Shown: one piece after another, positions 1 through 8,872 of the stretch
How positions within the stretch are numbered: position 1 is the first letter of the stretch
Layout: each line of letters starts with the position of its first letter
DNA from: Myxococcales bacterium
Lineage (GTDB): Bacteria; Myxococcota_A; Bradymonadia; Bradymonadales; Bradymonadaceae
DNA length: 64,000 nt
Reading direction: 5' to 3'
Assembly: GCA_007120035.1 (NCBI GenBank)
Contig: SKON01000222.1
Span: 1-64,000 of the forward strand
The notes under the pieces: generated by a model
Told to the model about the DNA's origin: nothing
Database searches by the model: none
The model's input: only the letters and a program-made list of their open reading frames with translations
Position numbers and translations under genes: made by a program

Positions 1-225
1 AACCGGTACTGCTTCCGTATCCACTACGGCCCCGAGGGCGAGGACAGCGTGGTCTTCCGGTTCTTCTCCAACGATCCCGACGGCACCCCCTTCCAGACCG
101 GTCGATGCCTGCACTACGCCGGCATCGTCGGGGCCTTCCCCGGCCTCTACAACGAGGATGGCGATCCCATCGAGCCCCAGATCGAGGAGCATAACTGGGA
201 CTGGACCTTCGCCTCCGACGACTGA
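1..225 (+). CDS. C-terminal end of an unidentified protein (partial)
   Basis: An open frame runs from the first base of the window to TGA at 223-225 and gives the last 74 residues of a protein. The visible part is rich in aromatic and acidic residues, contains two cysteines, and ends in Ser-Asp-Asp. No family is recognised from this tail. A strong hairpin follows 38 bases after the stop, so this is probably the last gene of its operon. The codon style (GAC, ATC, CTC, GGC) matches the genes downstream, which supports it being real coding sequence. Confidence 0.7.
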   Translation, partial: NRYCFRIHYGPEGEDSVVFRFFSNDPDGTPFQTGRCLHYAGIVGAFPGLYNEDGDPIEPQIEEHNWDWTFASDD

Positions 226-263
226 TTCGTCGTAGCTCCCCCTGGGAGCTTCAGCCACACTTC

Positions 264-289
264 GAAGCCCGCGGTTCGCCGCGGGCTTC
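264..289 (+). terminator. Intrinsic terminator after the first gene
   Basis: A perfect 11-bp stem (264-274 pairing with 279-289) closes a TTCG tetraloop. A T-rich stretch lies at 307-317. The hairpin sits 38 bases downstream of the stop at 225 and about 95 bases before the next start, so it separates the first gene from the following cluster. The T-tract is further from the stem than in a classical terminator, so some read-through is possible. Confidence 0.75.
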
Positions 290-383
290 GTCGCTCTGGT
301 GACACTTTTCTTTTTCCACCAGCCGTTGTACCACTTCGTTGCGTTTGAGACGGTCCTCGCCCCTGCATGATGGAAGGTCCACG

Positions 384-1316
384 ATGTCTGGCTACTTCTC
401 CTCTTTACGTCTCCCAGGTCGATCCGTGCTCAACCGATCCGTGGTCCTCTGTATCGCCATAAGCATAGCCCTCCTCTTCGGCCTGACCGCCTGCGTCGAC
501 GCCGAGACCGAGACCAGCCACCTCGACTTCGCCGAGCCCGGCACCTTCACCCCGGTCTCGGATCCCATCGAGTTCACTGACCAGCCCTACGACTTTACCG
601 GCGATACCTCCATCGGCGATCTCCGGGCCCTCTTCCCCTTCGATATGGTGTGGCACGCCTTCCCCTCGGACGCTCAATACCCGGTGCCCGGTGACTGCGA
701 CCCCCAGCGTACCCAGAACGAGACCACCCCGGCCTTCCTCGACGAACTTCCCGCCGTGATCGAGGGGATCGTCACCATCCATCCCCGATACTTCATGAAG
801 ATCTCGGTCTGCGGAACCGAGGAGCGGTACTACGGATCCTACATCATCCAGGATGGCTCCGGCGGCATCCACGTCCTCAAGGACAGCCGGGTCGCCGAGT
901 TCGACGTCGGTGATCGGGTCCGCCTTCGAGTCCGGGCCCTGACCCGTAACTTCGGCACCCGGGCGGTCTTGGCCTTCGATCAGGAAGAAGTCCTGACCAC
1001 CCCCAGCACTCGGGAGCCCGTCTACTTCCAAGAGATCGATCGCAACTTCACCGAGACCGCCGACCTCTACGAAGTCCGACGCATCACCGGCCGGGTGGTC
1101 CTGCCCGCCACGAATCAAAACTTCAACGAGATGGAGATCCGCCCCGATGACGGCATCGGCATTCGGTGGCGAGCCTCCGTTGACCGCGAGCTCGGCACCC
1201 GCGGGGTCGCCCCCCCCGAGGGCGCTCTGGTAGAGCTCACCGGCCCCATCGTGGAGAGCTTCGGCCTCCGCATGTTGATCACGAACCTGGGTCAAATCCG
1301 AGTCATCGAAGAATAA
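384..1316 (+). CDS. Lipoprotein with two OB-fold-like domains
   Basis: This 310-residue exported protein has a hydrophobic signal segment and a lipobox LTAC at residues 34-37, so it is a predicted lipoprotein. The mature part appears to hold two OB-fold-like beta barrels: one near residues 125-205 (IEGIV start, IIQDGSGGI, VGDRVRLRV) and one near 225-310 (ITGRVV, GIGIRW, LVELTGPI). OB folds of this kind commonly bind nucleic acid or sugars and often accompany LTD and nuclease domains in secreted bacterial proteins. The ATG at 384 was chosen over the upstream ATG at 339 because GAAGG lies just before it and the signal peptide begins there. It opens a co-directional cluster with a barrel protein, LTD and PLD proteins. 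The ligand is unknown. Confidence 0.72.
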   Translation: MSGYFSSLRLPGRSVLNRSVVLCIAISIALLFGLTACVDAETETSHLDFAEPGTFTPVSDPIEFTDQPYDFTGDTSIGDLRALFPFDMVWHAFPSDAQYPVPGDCDPQRTQNETTPAFLDELPAVIEGIVTIHPRYFMKISVCGTEERYYGSYIIQDGSGGIHVLKDSRVAEFDVGDRVRLRVRALTRNFGTRAVLAFDQEEVLTTPSTREPVYFQEIDRNFTETADLYEVRRITGRVVLPATNQNFNEMEIRPDDGIGIRWRASVDRELGTRGVAPPEGALVELTGPIVESFGLRMLITNLGQIRVIEE

Positions 1317-1350
1317 GTTCCTGCTTTGTTCCTTTGAGATCGAGAAGCGC

Positions 1351-2997
1351 ATGAAACGGTTGGTTGTAAGCGTAAGCGCCGTGGCCTCCTGCCTCCTGGT
1401 GCTCCCCTTCGCAGAAGCACAGGAGATCACCCCCGAGGAGGCGGTTAGCCCCGAGGCTGGTCGCACCACCATGGACGTCGATGACTTCGATCCCGACGAG
1501 GAGAGACCTCGGGCCGGCGACGCCAACTGGCGGTTTCGGGTCACCAGCGAGGCCCACTCCTCGGACAACGCCGGGTTCCGCGAACTCGACGAGACCAGCG
1601 GTCTCCAGGAGACCCGCGAGACCGACGATCGCCACACCTTCGGCTACACCAGCGTCTCCGTAGGCGCCGAGTACTACGTCCTCGACGACACCCGGGCCTC
1701 CTTCGGGGTCAGCCACTCCGGCCTCTGGGGTAGCGATCAGCTCGGCGGCACCAACGAGTTCGGCGGCTTCTTCTACGTCTACGACCTCCACGTTGACTGG
1801 ACCGCCATCGAGACCGCCGCCTTCCGGCTCAACGCCAAGATCGGCCGGCAGTTCTTCGACATCGGCGGCACCCACCGGGACTACTTCCTCCGGGACAACA
1901 TCGACGGCCTGACCTTGAACCTCGACTTCGGAGAGGCCGCCGGCCGCCTCCGGATCCTGGCCTTCGACCTCTACGCCTCCCAGGGCCGACCCGACACGGT
2001 GTCCTTCCTCCGATGGCACTCCGGTCGCGATCTGGTCCACAACATGCGGGGCCAGACCAACACCCTCCGGTTCGGCGGCGTCTACGAGAACACCGGCCTG
2101 GTGGACAACCTCGAGCTCCGGGGCTTCGGCTTCTTCGCCACCGTCGGCGGCGCCGGCACCGGCGCTGACCGCTCCCACGAAGGCTCCCTCGGGAACTTTG
2201 CCGACAACGACTTCGTGTGGATGGCCGGTACTCGGGTCGGCTACTTCCTCCCCCTGGAAGGCCTGGGCCGGATCGGCGTGATCGGTGAGTTCGCCCACTC
2301 CGGCGGCATCGACCGCAAGGAGACCAACGTGGGCATCCCCGACGTGGTCATCGAGGGCAACGCCTTCGGCGGCGGCCTCCTCGGGGAGTTCACCTTCGGC
2401 GACTTCGGCATCGACGGCATCGCCCAGTACTTCCGCGCCGACGGCCCCCGATACCGCAGCGACGGTCTCCAGCTCTCCCACGGCTTCGTGTCCTTCCGCG
2501 GCAACTACACCGGCGGCCTGAACATGGGCCGGTACTCCGGCTGGCGCCCCTCGGCCTACCTGGGCCGCAACGGCATCCACATGAACGAGCACGATCTTCG
2601 CCGCCAGAGCGGCACCCAGATCCTCCACGGCGCCCTCGGCATCAACCTGCCGGGCAGCCTCCGGGTCGACCTCGGCGTCTGGCAGTACCAGGACACGGGC
2701 CGGTCCAATCTGGACCTCGACGACATCGACGCCGTCGGCGACCGCCTGCCCTTCGGCGAGAGCCGGGATCGCCTGGAGGCCCAGCGCCGGCTTGGCCTGA
2801 ACCTGGGCACCGAGTTCAGCGGATCTCTGGCCTTCCAGGCCAACACGGCCCTCCAGATCTACGGCATGGGCGGCCTCTTCCTCCCTGGCGAGTTCTACGA
2901 GATCGAGGTCAGCCGCAACGTCGGCAGCGCCCGCGGTAGCGCCGACAATCTGCAGAACTTCTGGGCCGCTTCCATGGGCGCCTCTCTGGCGTTCTGA
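1351..2997 (+). CDS. Outer-membrane beta-barrel (porin-like) protein
   Basis: A 548-residue protein with a Sec signal peptide (residues 1-23, cleavage after AEA). The mature chain alternates polar and aromatic or hydrophobic residues with many Gly, Phe and Tyr, and it ends in Phe (SLAF), the usual last residue of outer-membrane barrels read by the BAM machinery. Strand-like segments such as FRLNAKIGRQFFDIGG and LRVDLGVWQYQDTG recur through the length. It is probably a channel or a substrate-binding barrel, but no named porin family is assigned. It lies 34 bases after the OB-fold lipoprotein gene and 10 bases before the LTD lipoprotein gene, so co-expression with surface proteins is likely. 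A role in passing products of the PLD proteins across the outer membrane is inference. Confidence 0.75.
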   Translation: MKRLVVSVSAVASCLLVLPFAEAQEITPEEAVSPEAGRTTMDVDDFDPDEERPRAGDANWRFRVTSEAHSSDNAGFRELDETSGLQETRETDDRHTFGYTSVSVGAEYYVLDDTRASFGVSHSGLWGSDQLGGTNEFGGFFYVYDLHVDWTAIETAAFRLNAKIGRQFFDIGGTHRDYFLRDNIDGLTLNLDFGEAAGRLRILAFDLYASQGRPDTVSFLRWHSGRDLVHNMRGQTNTLRFGGVYENTGLVDNLELRGFGFFATVGGAGTGADRSHEGSLGNFADNDFVWMAGTRVGYFLPLEGLGRIGVIGEFAHSGGIDRKETNVGIPDVVIEGNAFGGGLLGEFTFGDFGIDGIAQYFRADGPRYRSDGLQLSHGFVSFRGNYTGGLNMGRYSGWRPSAYLGRNGIHMNEHDLRRQSGTQILHGALGINLPGSLRVDLGVWQYQDTGRSNLDLDDIDAVGDRLPFGESRDRLEAQRRLGLNLGTEFSGSLAFQANTALQIYGMGGLFLPGEFYEIEVSRNVGSARGSADNLQNFWAASMGASLAF

Positions 2998-3007
2998 GGA
3001 GACTTTG

Positions 3008-3748
3008 ATGCGACGAACACCACACATCCTCGCCGGACTCCTGGCCCTCCTGGTCGTCTCGGCCACCTCGGCCGCCTGCATCGACGATCCGGGCACCTCC
3101 GACGACCAGCCCCTCTACCGATGGGGCGAAGGCGTCGGCGAAGCCACCAGCGCCGAGCGGGGCGCCATCTACATCAACGAGGTCGGCTGGGCTGGCAGCG
3201 TCGCCGACGACGGCACCCATGACCCCGACGACGTCTTCATCGAGCTGTGGAACAAGCACCCCCGGCCGGTGAACCTCTCCGGATGGCGCCTGAACTTCTC
3301 CGGTGACTACGACTACAAGATCCGGATCCCCGACGTGGAAGATCCGGTCCCTACCAACGGCTACTTCGTGATCGCCGCCAAGGCCGACGGAGCCTTCGGG
3401 GAGTCCGCCGACGTGATCATCGAGAACCTCCGGATCGGCAAGCGGTCCTTCTACATCGAGCTCCGGGATAACGACCGCCGCCTCATCGAGGGCGCGGGCT
3501 CCCGGATCGACCAGCCCTTCGCCGGTGGCTACGACCTCGTCACGAGCCGCTCCATGGAGCGCACCCAGGTCCTCTTCGGCAACCGGGGCAACCTGGATCG
3601 TAGCTGGACCGCCAACATCGACGACGCCTCCGAGTCCGGCCCCCGACAAGGGGTCCGCGAGGGCTTCCGGCAGTACACCCTGGCCAGCCCGGGCGAAGCG
3701 AACAGCGCCGACTACTCCGGCGCCACCACCAGCGGGACCTTCGAATGA
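3008..3748 (+). CDS. LTD (lamin tail) domain lipoprotein
   Basis: A 246-residue lipoprotein with signal residues 1-21, Cys at SAAC, and a lamin-tail domain from about residue 45 to 150. The domain is recognised by IYINEVGW, then FIELWNKHPRPVNLSGW, then a later GYFVIAA strand. LTD is an immunoglobulin-like fold found in many secreted bacterial nucleases and phosphoesterases, where it may bind DNA or membranes. ATG at 3008 is preferred over TTG at 3005 because GAGGA at 2996-3000 sits at good distance. Its last four bases overlap the ATG of the next gene (ATGA at 3745-3748), so the two are translationally coupled. The end of its sequence (ASPGEANS) resembles the end of the PLD-LTD protein two genes down (ASPGEPNPQ), suggesting related LTD modules. 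Confidence 0.8.
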   Translation: MRRTPHILAGLLALLVVSATSAACIDDPGTSDDQPLYRWGEGVGEATSAERGAIYINEVGWAGSVADDGTHDPDDVFIELWNKHPRPVNLSGWRLNFSGDYDYKIRIPDVEDPVPTNGYFVIAAKADGAFGESADVIIENLRIGKRSFYIELRDNDRRLIEGAGSRIDQPFAGGYDLVTSRSMERTQVLFGNRGNLDRSWTANIDDASESGPRQGVREGFRQYTLASPGEANSADYSGATTSGTFE

Positions 3749-5052
3749 ACCGAACATTCCCCACCTTCAAGACCTCTCTCCTGGCCGCCCTGGCGGTCTG
3801 TGCCGTGGCAGCCGGGGTCCTCTTGACCCCCGACTCCCACGAAGTCGACGCCCGTGACACCGACGGGTGGTTCAACTACGTCGACTATTACGTCGGGGCC
3901 GACAACACCATCGCCCGCATTCGCGGCGATCTCGTGGCCGAGCTCGACGGCGCGATGAACCGCATCGACGCCGCCATCGCGGGCCTCGACGACGACGAGA
4001 TCGTCGCCGCCCTGATCGACGCCGCCGACCGCGGCGTCCGAGTCCGGGTCGTCGGCGACGCCTCCCAGGAAAACGACGACGGCTTCGCAGATCTCGTCGA
4101 CCACCCCGACATCGACGTGGTCTTCGGCAACGGCGAGCTCGCCTACCTCCCCGACCCGACCCTCTCACCGCTCCTTGAGGTCTGCGCCACTCACGACTCC
4201 GGCGACTACATCACCTGCACCCGCTCCTCCACGGTCACGGGCCCCGCCAACACCCCGAACATCATGGCCCGGCCCGACAACTACAACGTGATGAGCCACA
4301 CCTTCTTTCTGATCGACGCCACCTACCTGTGGAATATCACCGCCCCCCTCACCGGCGACCAGGGCCTCTGGCTGGCCTTCCGAGCCATGAGCGAAGAGAT
4401 GACCCGCAGCTTCGAGCGGGAGTTCCGCCAGATGCACGGCGGCGTCTTCGCCACCACCTTGAGCGTGTACAACGGCCCCCTGAAGTCCATCACCCACACC
4501 GAGCCCGCTCGGTTCACCAACCGCGGCATGCTCCGGGTCCGATTCAACCCCCAGGAGCGGCTCGTCAAGAACGTGATCGACGAGATCTACCGGGCCCGAT
4601 CCTCGGTCTTCCTGATGACCGAGAACCTCCAGAACCGGGACATGATCAACGCCCTCCGCTACAAGCATGAGGCTGGCTTTGAGGTCCGCGTCCTCGTCGG
4701 TCAGAGCCAGGGCGCCACCGGTCAGGAGCTCCTCGACGAGATCGACGGCCTCAACGTCGTCCAGGCCCCGGCCTCCCTGGGCCGGTTGCCCACCTTCGTG
4801 GTCCTCGACTCCGAGCGCGACCGCAACAACAACCAGCCCCCCCGCACCGTTCAGATCTTGAGCCACGAGCTGTGGCGCTCCGAACCCTTTGAAGTCCTCG
4901 CCAACCTCCCCGATGACCTGGTGCGCATCTACCCGTCGGACACCTTCGCCGACGGCGTCCTCTGGGAGCTCGTGGAGAATTGGACCGTCCCCACCCCGGC
5001 CCTCGCCGAGTTCGTGCAGACCTGGGAAGCCATGTGGAACCAGGCAAATTGA
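3745..5052 (+). CDS. Phospholipase-D-fold protein with degenerate HKD motifs
   Basis: A 435-residue exported protein (signal peptide to about residue 37, no convincing lipobox). It keeps the PLD layout: an N-terminal half with a helix-strand unit (residues 78-105, DDEIVAALIDAADRGVRVRVV) and a second PLD-like half from about residue 255. Neither catalytic motif is intact. In the first half HTFFLID (residues 185-191) aligns with HDKFFIVD of the downstream paralogue but lacks the Lys. In the second half RLPTFVVLD (347-355) has Pro where His is expected and lacks the Lys. The Gly-Ser/Asn segment after each motif is also lost. The fold is probably kept for binding or regulation, not catalysis. It overlaps the LTD gene by four bases and is followed after 11 bases by an intact PLD gene. 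Confidence 0.78.
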   Translation: MNRTFPTFKTSLLAALAVCAVAAGVLLTPDSHEVDARDTDGWFNYVDYYVGADNTIARIRGDLVAELDGAMNRIDAAIAGLDDDEIVAALIDAADRGVRVRVVGDASQENDDGFADLVDHPDIDVVFGNGELAYLPDPTLSPLLEVCATHDSGDYITCTRSSTVTGPANTPNIMARPDNYNVMSHTFFLIDATYLWNITAPLTGDQGLWLAFRAMSEEMTRSFEREFRQMHGGVFATTLSVYNGPLKSITHTEPARFTNRGMLRVRFNPQERLVKNVIDEIYRARSSVFLMTENLQNRDMINALRYKHEAGFEVRVLVGQSQGATGQELLDEIDGLNVVQAPASLGRLPTFVVLDSERDRNNNQPPRTVQILSHELWRSEPFEVLANLPDDLVRIYPSDTFADGVLWELVENWTVPTPALAEFVQTWEAMWNQAN

Positions 5053-5063
5053 GAGAGTCAGCC

Positions 5064-6989
5064 ATGCGACGAAACCTGATCTACTTGTTGACCGCCCTGC
5101 TCCTGGCCGGAGGTGTGTGGACCGTCGGCTGCGGCCCCCCCGAGGACGAGCCCATGGGACCCCAGATCCAGGTCCTCTTTAACTCCCCCGGGTGGCGAGC
5201 AGGCACCGAGGTCAACCGGATGCCCAGCGAGTTCATCTCCGAGCGGATCGACGCCGCCCGGGTCAGCGTCGACGCCGCCGTCTACGGCTTCAACAAGCAG
5301 AACATCATCGACGCCCTGGTCCGCGCCCACTACCGGGGCGTCGAGGTCCGCCTCGTCGCCGACGCCGGCGAGTACGGCCGCGGCTCCCACGGCTACGTGG
5401 TCATGGAGGAGCACAAGATCCCCATCCAGACGGGCAACCAATTCCACATCATGCACGATAAGTTCTTCATCGTGGATGATCGGTTCGTCTTCGTCGGCAC
5501 GGGCAACATCTCCCGGTCCGAGTTCGTGTTCAACAACAACAACTGGGTGTGGATCGACCACCCCGGCGTGGCCGACGCCTTCACCGCCGAGTTCAATCAG
5601 ATGTTCGAGGGCGCCCGCTTCTCCGCCGCCAAAGAACCTCTCGGGGTCCCCAACACCTTCCAGGTCGGCGACACCGAAGTAGAGGTCTGGTTCGCCCCAC
5701 AGGACGACGCCATGGGCCGGATCCTCGAGGAACTCAAAGCGGTCCACACGTCAATCCACTTCTCCATCTTCGCCTTCACCAAGGACCAGGTGGCCACGGA
5801 GTTCATCAACCGCCACCGGGAGTTCGAGGCCTACAACCGGGAAATGGGCTTTGACGACATGCCCCTCACCGAGCGGGCCAACGCGGCCTTCAACGGCCTC
5901 CGCGACGACGACCTCCCCAAGGGGGTCTTCGGCATCCTCGACCGCTCCCAGCTCCACGGAAACGGCCAGTACCACCAGGGGTACCGCCTGGCCGCCAACG
6001 AGGTCCCCATGCGCCTCGACGGCAACTACAACTCCCGCATCCCCGGCGACTACCAGGCCGGCGGCGGACGCCTCCACGCCAAGACCATGATCCTCGACGC
6101 CGGCACCCCCGACGCCCGGGTGATCACGGGCAGCTTCAACTGGTCCTCGGCGGCCACCATCTCCAACGACGAGGTCCTCCTGATCTTGCGCGGCGAGCGA
6201 ATCACCGACGAGTACATCCGCGAGTACAACACCCTCTGGCAGACCGCCAAAGACCTCAGCGCCTCGATGTGCATCCTGATGAAGGACTTCGACCAGCTCA
6301 CCTGCGACGTGGACGTCGCTGGCAACGCCCCGGTGCAACCCGGCGACGTCGTGATCAGCGAGGTCCACTTCGACGGCTGGAATGGCGAGCGCGATCCCAG
6401 CCACCACACCTGCAACCCCGGCGCCGCAAGCGACCTGGGCTTTGACTGCCGCCGCCGGATCACCAACGACCAATTCGTGGAGCTCTACAACACCACGGAT
6501 CGGCCCATCAATATGTCCCTCTGGACCCTCCACAACGGCCACGACATCATCATGGGCTTCACCCCCGGCACGGTGATCATGCCCGGCCAGCACTTCCTGG
6601 TCCTCGACCACAACACGGTGCCCCTCTCCGAGCGCGATCCCCAGCGAGGCAACCACGCCTTCTTGAACCCCGACTTCGTCCTCAACACCGCCAACGACCC
6701 CCGGTTCCGCCGCCTGAACCTCAAGAGCGGCTACATGGACCTCTCTCTGCGCAACTCCAAGGCCCAGACCATCGATCACGTCGGCGACGGCGGCCCCGCC
6801 TTCTACGGCGGCCGCGACGGCGACATGAACTACTCCATGCAGCGGATCATGCCGTCGTCGGGCCCGGTCCCCGACGGCCGGGAGCGGTCCAGCTGGCAGC
6901 GGGCCTCGGGCGCCACGGGAGGCTCCAACGTCCACGAGGACTTCCGGGACTTCATCATCGCCTCCCCTGGCGAACCGAACCCTCAGTAA
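5064..6989 (+). CDS. PLD-family phosphodiesterase lipoprotein with C-terminal LTD domain
   Basis: A 641-residue lipoprotein (Cys at residue 23, TVGC). Two complete HKD motifs are visible: HDKFFIVD at residues 131-138 followed by GTGN at 145-148, and HAKTMILD at 338-345 followed by GSFN at 356-359. One chain therefore carries the two half-sites that form a PLD active centre, which cleaves phosphodiester bonds of phospholipids or nucleic acids through a phospho-histidine intermediate. A lamin-tail domain follows (about 430-560: VVISEVHFDGWNG, FVELYNTTDRPINMSLW). ATG at 5064 is chosen because it starts the lipoprotein signal and lies 11 bases after the previous stop; the longer frame from 4980 only reads over the previous gene. 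A secreted PLD-LTD pair suggests a surface nuclease, but the substrate is not shown by the sequence. Confidence 0.85.
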   Translation: MRRNLIYLLTALLLAGGVWTVGCGPPEDEPMGPQIQVLFNSPGWRAGTEVNRMPSEFISERIDAARVSVDAAVYGFNKQNIIDALVRAHYRGVEVRLVADAGEYGRGSHGYVVMEEHKIPIQTGNQFHIMHDKFFIVDDRFVFVGTGNISRSEFVFNNNNWVWIDHPGVADAFTAEFNQMFEGARFSAAKEPLGVPNTFQVGDTEVEVWFAPQDDAMGRILEELKAVHTSIHFSIFAFTKDQVATEFINRHREFEAYNREMGFDDMPLTERANAAFNGLRDDDLPKGVFGILDRSQLHGNGQYHQGYRLAANEVPMRLDGNYNSRIPGDYQAGGGRLHAKTMILDAGTPDARVITGSFNWSSAATISNDEVLLILRGERITDEYIREYNTLWQTAKDLSASMCILMKDFDQLTCDVDVAGNAPVQPGDVVISEVHFDGWNGERDPSHHTCNPGAASDLGFDCRRRITNDQFVELYNTTDRPINMSLWTLHNGHDIIMGFTPGTVIMPGQHFLVLDHNTVPLSERDPQRGNHAFLNPDFVLNTANDPRFRRLNLKSGYMDLSLRNSKAQTIDHVGDGGPAFYGGRDGDMNYSMQRIMPSSGPVPDGRERSSWQRASGATGGSNVHEDFRDFIIASPGEPNPQ

Positions 6990-7001
6990 CCAGGAACCTC
7001 G

Positions 7002-8762
7002 ATGTCTTACCTGGTACTCGCCAGAAAGTGGCGACCCAAACATTTTGATGAAGTCGTCGGCCAGGGCCACGTGGCCCGGACCCTGCGCAACTCCATCGAG
7101 CAGAATCGCGTCCACCACGCCTACCTCTTCTGCGGCACCCGCGGTGTGGGCAAGACCACCATGGCCCGCATCGTCGCCCGGGCCCTGAACTGCCACCAGG
7201 GCCCCACGACCACCCCCTGCTACGAGTGTCCCTCCTGCGAGGAGATCTCCTCCGGCCAGTCCGTGGACGTCTTCGAGATCGACGGCGCCTCCAACCGCGG
7301 CATCAACGAGATCCGGGATCTCCGCGACGGCGTCCGGTACGCTCCCAGCCGGGACCGCAACAAGATCTACATCATCGACGAAGTCCACATGCTCACCACC
7401 GAGGCATTCAACGCCCTGTTGAAGACCCTCGAGGAGCCCCCACCCCACGCCCGGTTCATCTTCGCCACCACGGAGCCCCAGAAGATCCCCGTGACGATTT
7501 TGAGCCGGTGCCAGCGGTTCGACTTCAAGCGTATCAGCCAGCAGGACATCGTCGAGCACCTCGAGCGCCTCTGCGACGCCGAGGGTATCGAAGCCGAGCG
7601 GGCCGCCCTCCAGCTCGTCGCTCGCCAGGCCCAGGGCGGCATGCGCGACGCCCTGAGCCTCCTGGACCAGATCATCAGCTTCGCCCAGGGCAAGATCACC
7701 GAGCACGAGGTCGCCGAGATCCTCGGCGTCGCCAACCGCAAGCACCTCTTCGAGCTCAGCGAGGCCGTGATCGCTCGCAACTCCGAGCAGGCCCTCACTG
7801 TCCTCGACGAGGTCCACCGCTACGGCTACGACCTCCAGCAGTTCGCCTCCGAGCTGGTCCAGCACTTCCGCGACCTCATGGTCGTCTCCGTGGTCTCCGC
7901 CCCCGAGCGGGTCACCCAGCTCACCGAGAGCGAGCTCAAGACCGCCGCCGAGCAGGTCGACGGCCGCCCCACGGAGCTCCTCCACCGGTACTTCTCCGCC
8001 ATGGTCAAAGGCGCCCAGGAGATGCACCGCTCCCCATACCCCAAGCTCCTCTTCGAGATGACCCTGGTCCGCCTCTGCGAGCTCGAACCCCTGATGGAGA
8101 TCGACCTCCTCGTGGATCGCCTCTCCTTTCTGGAGTCCGCCCTCCAGGGCGACGAGCTCCCCGGACTGGAGCTCCCACCGCCGGGAAAGGCCCCAGCCGG
8201 GACACCTGAGGAGCCCGGCCCTCCCGAACCCGCCCCGCCGGAGCCCGCCCCACCGGAGCCCGCCCCGCCGGAGCCCGCCCAACCAGAACCACCGATCCGC
8301 GAACCCCTCCGCCCCGTCGACACCGACGAGGTCGACCGCCCCGACCTCCGGGCCCTGACCTCCCCGGAGGACCGCTGGCGAGCCCTGGTGGACTACCTCC
8401 GCCTCAAGAGCGCCCCCGTGGCCGCCACCTGCGAACACGCCCAGGTGGACCGCTTCGAAGACGGCGAGATCTTCCTCTCCTTCGAGGAGGGCTTCCTACA
8501 GCTCGCCGACGACGCCAACCGCCTCGACCTCCTCGAAGAGGTGCTTGCCGAGCTCTTCGGCGAACACTGGACCGTCACCGTCACCCTCCGCACCGACGAC
8601 GCCACGGGCACCACCCTCGCCCAGGAGCGCCAGGAGGATCTCCGCCGCCGCCGCGAGGCACTCGCCGCCCAGCTCCGCGACAACCCGGCGGTCCGCTCCG
8701 CCCAGGAGATCTTCGGCGCCGACGAACCCCGGATCTCGGTCACCCTCTTCGACGAGCAGTAG
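7002..8762 (+). CDS. dnaX: DNA polymerase III subunit gamma/tau
   Basis: A 586-residue clamp-loader ATPase. It opens with the family signature YLVLARKWRPKHFDEVVGQ, has Walker A GTRGVGKT at residues 45-52, a zinc module C64, C73, C76, C79, the DEVH Walker B box, and a sensor region ending in SRCQRFDF. After the three clamp-loader domains a proline-rich linker (about residues 390-440, repeated PEPAP) leads to a C-terminal tau-like domain. It loads the sliding clamp and tethers polymerase III. The start is 12 bases after the PLD-LTD stop, an unusual neighbour for dnaX. The usual ybaB and recR partners do not follow; another PLD protein with its own promoter comes next. Confidence 0.95.
   Translation: MSYLVLARKWRPKHFDEVVGQGHVARTLRNSIEQNRVHHAYLFCGTRGVGKTTMARIVARALNCHQGPTTTPCYECPSCEEISSGQSVDVFEIDGASNRGINEIRDLRDGVRYAPSRDRNKIYIIDEVHMLTTEAFNALLKTLEEPPPHARFIFATTEPQKIPVTILSRCQRFDFKRISQQDIVEHLERLCDAEGIEAERAALQLVARQAQGGMRDALSLLDQIISFAQGKITEHEVAEILGVANRKHLFELSEAVIARNSEQALTVLDEVHRYGYDLQQFASELVQHFRDLMVVSVVSAPERVTQLTESELKTAAEQVDGRPTELLHRYFSAMVKGAQEMHRSPYPKLLFEMTLVRLCELEPLMEIDLLVDRLSFLESALQGDELPGLELPPPGKAPAGTPEEPGPPEPAPPEPAPPEPAPPEPAQPEPPIREPLRPVDTDEVDRPDLRALTSPEDRWRALVDYLRLKSAPVAATCEHAQVDRFEDGEIFLSFEEGFLQLADDANRLDLLEEVLAELFGEHWTVTVTLRTDDATGTTLAQERQEDLRRRREALAAQLRDNPAVRSAQEIFGADEPRISVTLFDEQ
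8215..8285 (+). repeat. Short in-frame tandem repeat coding a Pro-Glu-Pro-Ala linker in dnaX
   Basis: Near-identical 15-base units coding Pro-Pro-Glu-Pro-Ala are repeated in the linker between the ATPase and tau-like regions. The unit length is a multiple of three, so copy-number change would alter linker length without breaking the frame. Confidence 0.8.
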
Positions 8763-8798
8763 GGCGCCCTCGCAAACCATCCGTTCTCACGCCCAAAC

Positions 8799-8827
8799 TC
8801 GACACCAACCCCCAAACCCGCTACACT
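8799..8827 (+). promoter_or_regulatory. Predicted sigma-70-type promoter for the PLD-PHP gene
   Basis: TCGACA (8799-8804, one change from TTGACA) and TACACT (8822-8827) are separated by exactly 17 bases. The site lies in the 110-base gap between dnaX and the next gene, 46 bases upstream of its start. It suggests the PLD-PHP gene is transcribed separately from dnaX. This is a sequence match only. Confidence 0.5.
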
Positions 8828-8872
8828 CCCGGCCCTGTTCAACTCCTCCCCCGCCCCGCCGGATCCCACCCC

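Noticed and set aside
1303-3096. A minus-strand open frame of 597 codons opposite the barrel gene
   Set aside because: The plus strand has a signal peptide, barrel pattern and terminal Phe; the minus frame has only biased composition.
5751-8438. A minus-strand open frame of 895 codons opposite the PLD and dnaX genes
   Set aside because: It spans two unrelated real genes and has the repetitive Gly/Val/Glu composition of an antisense shadow.
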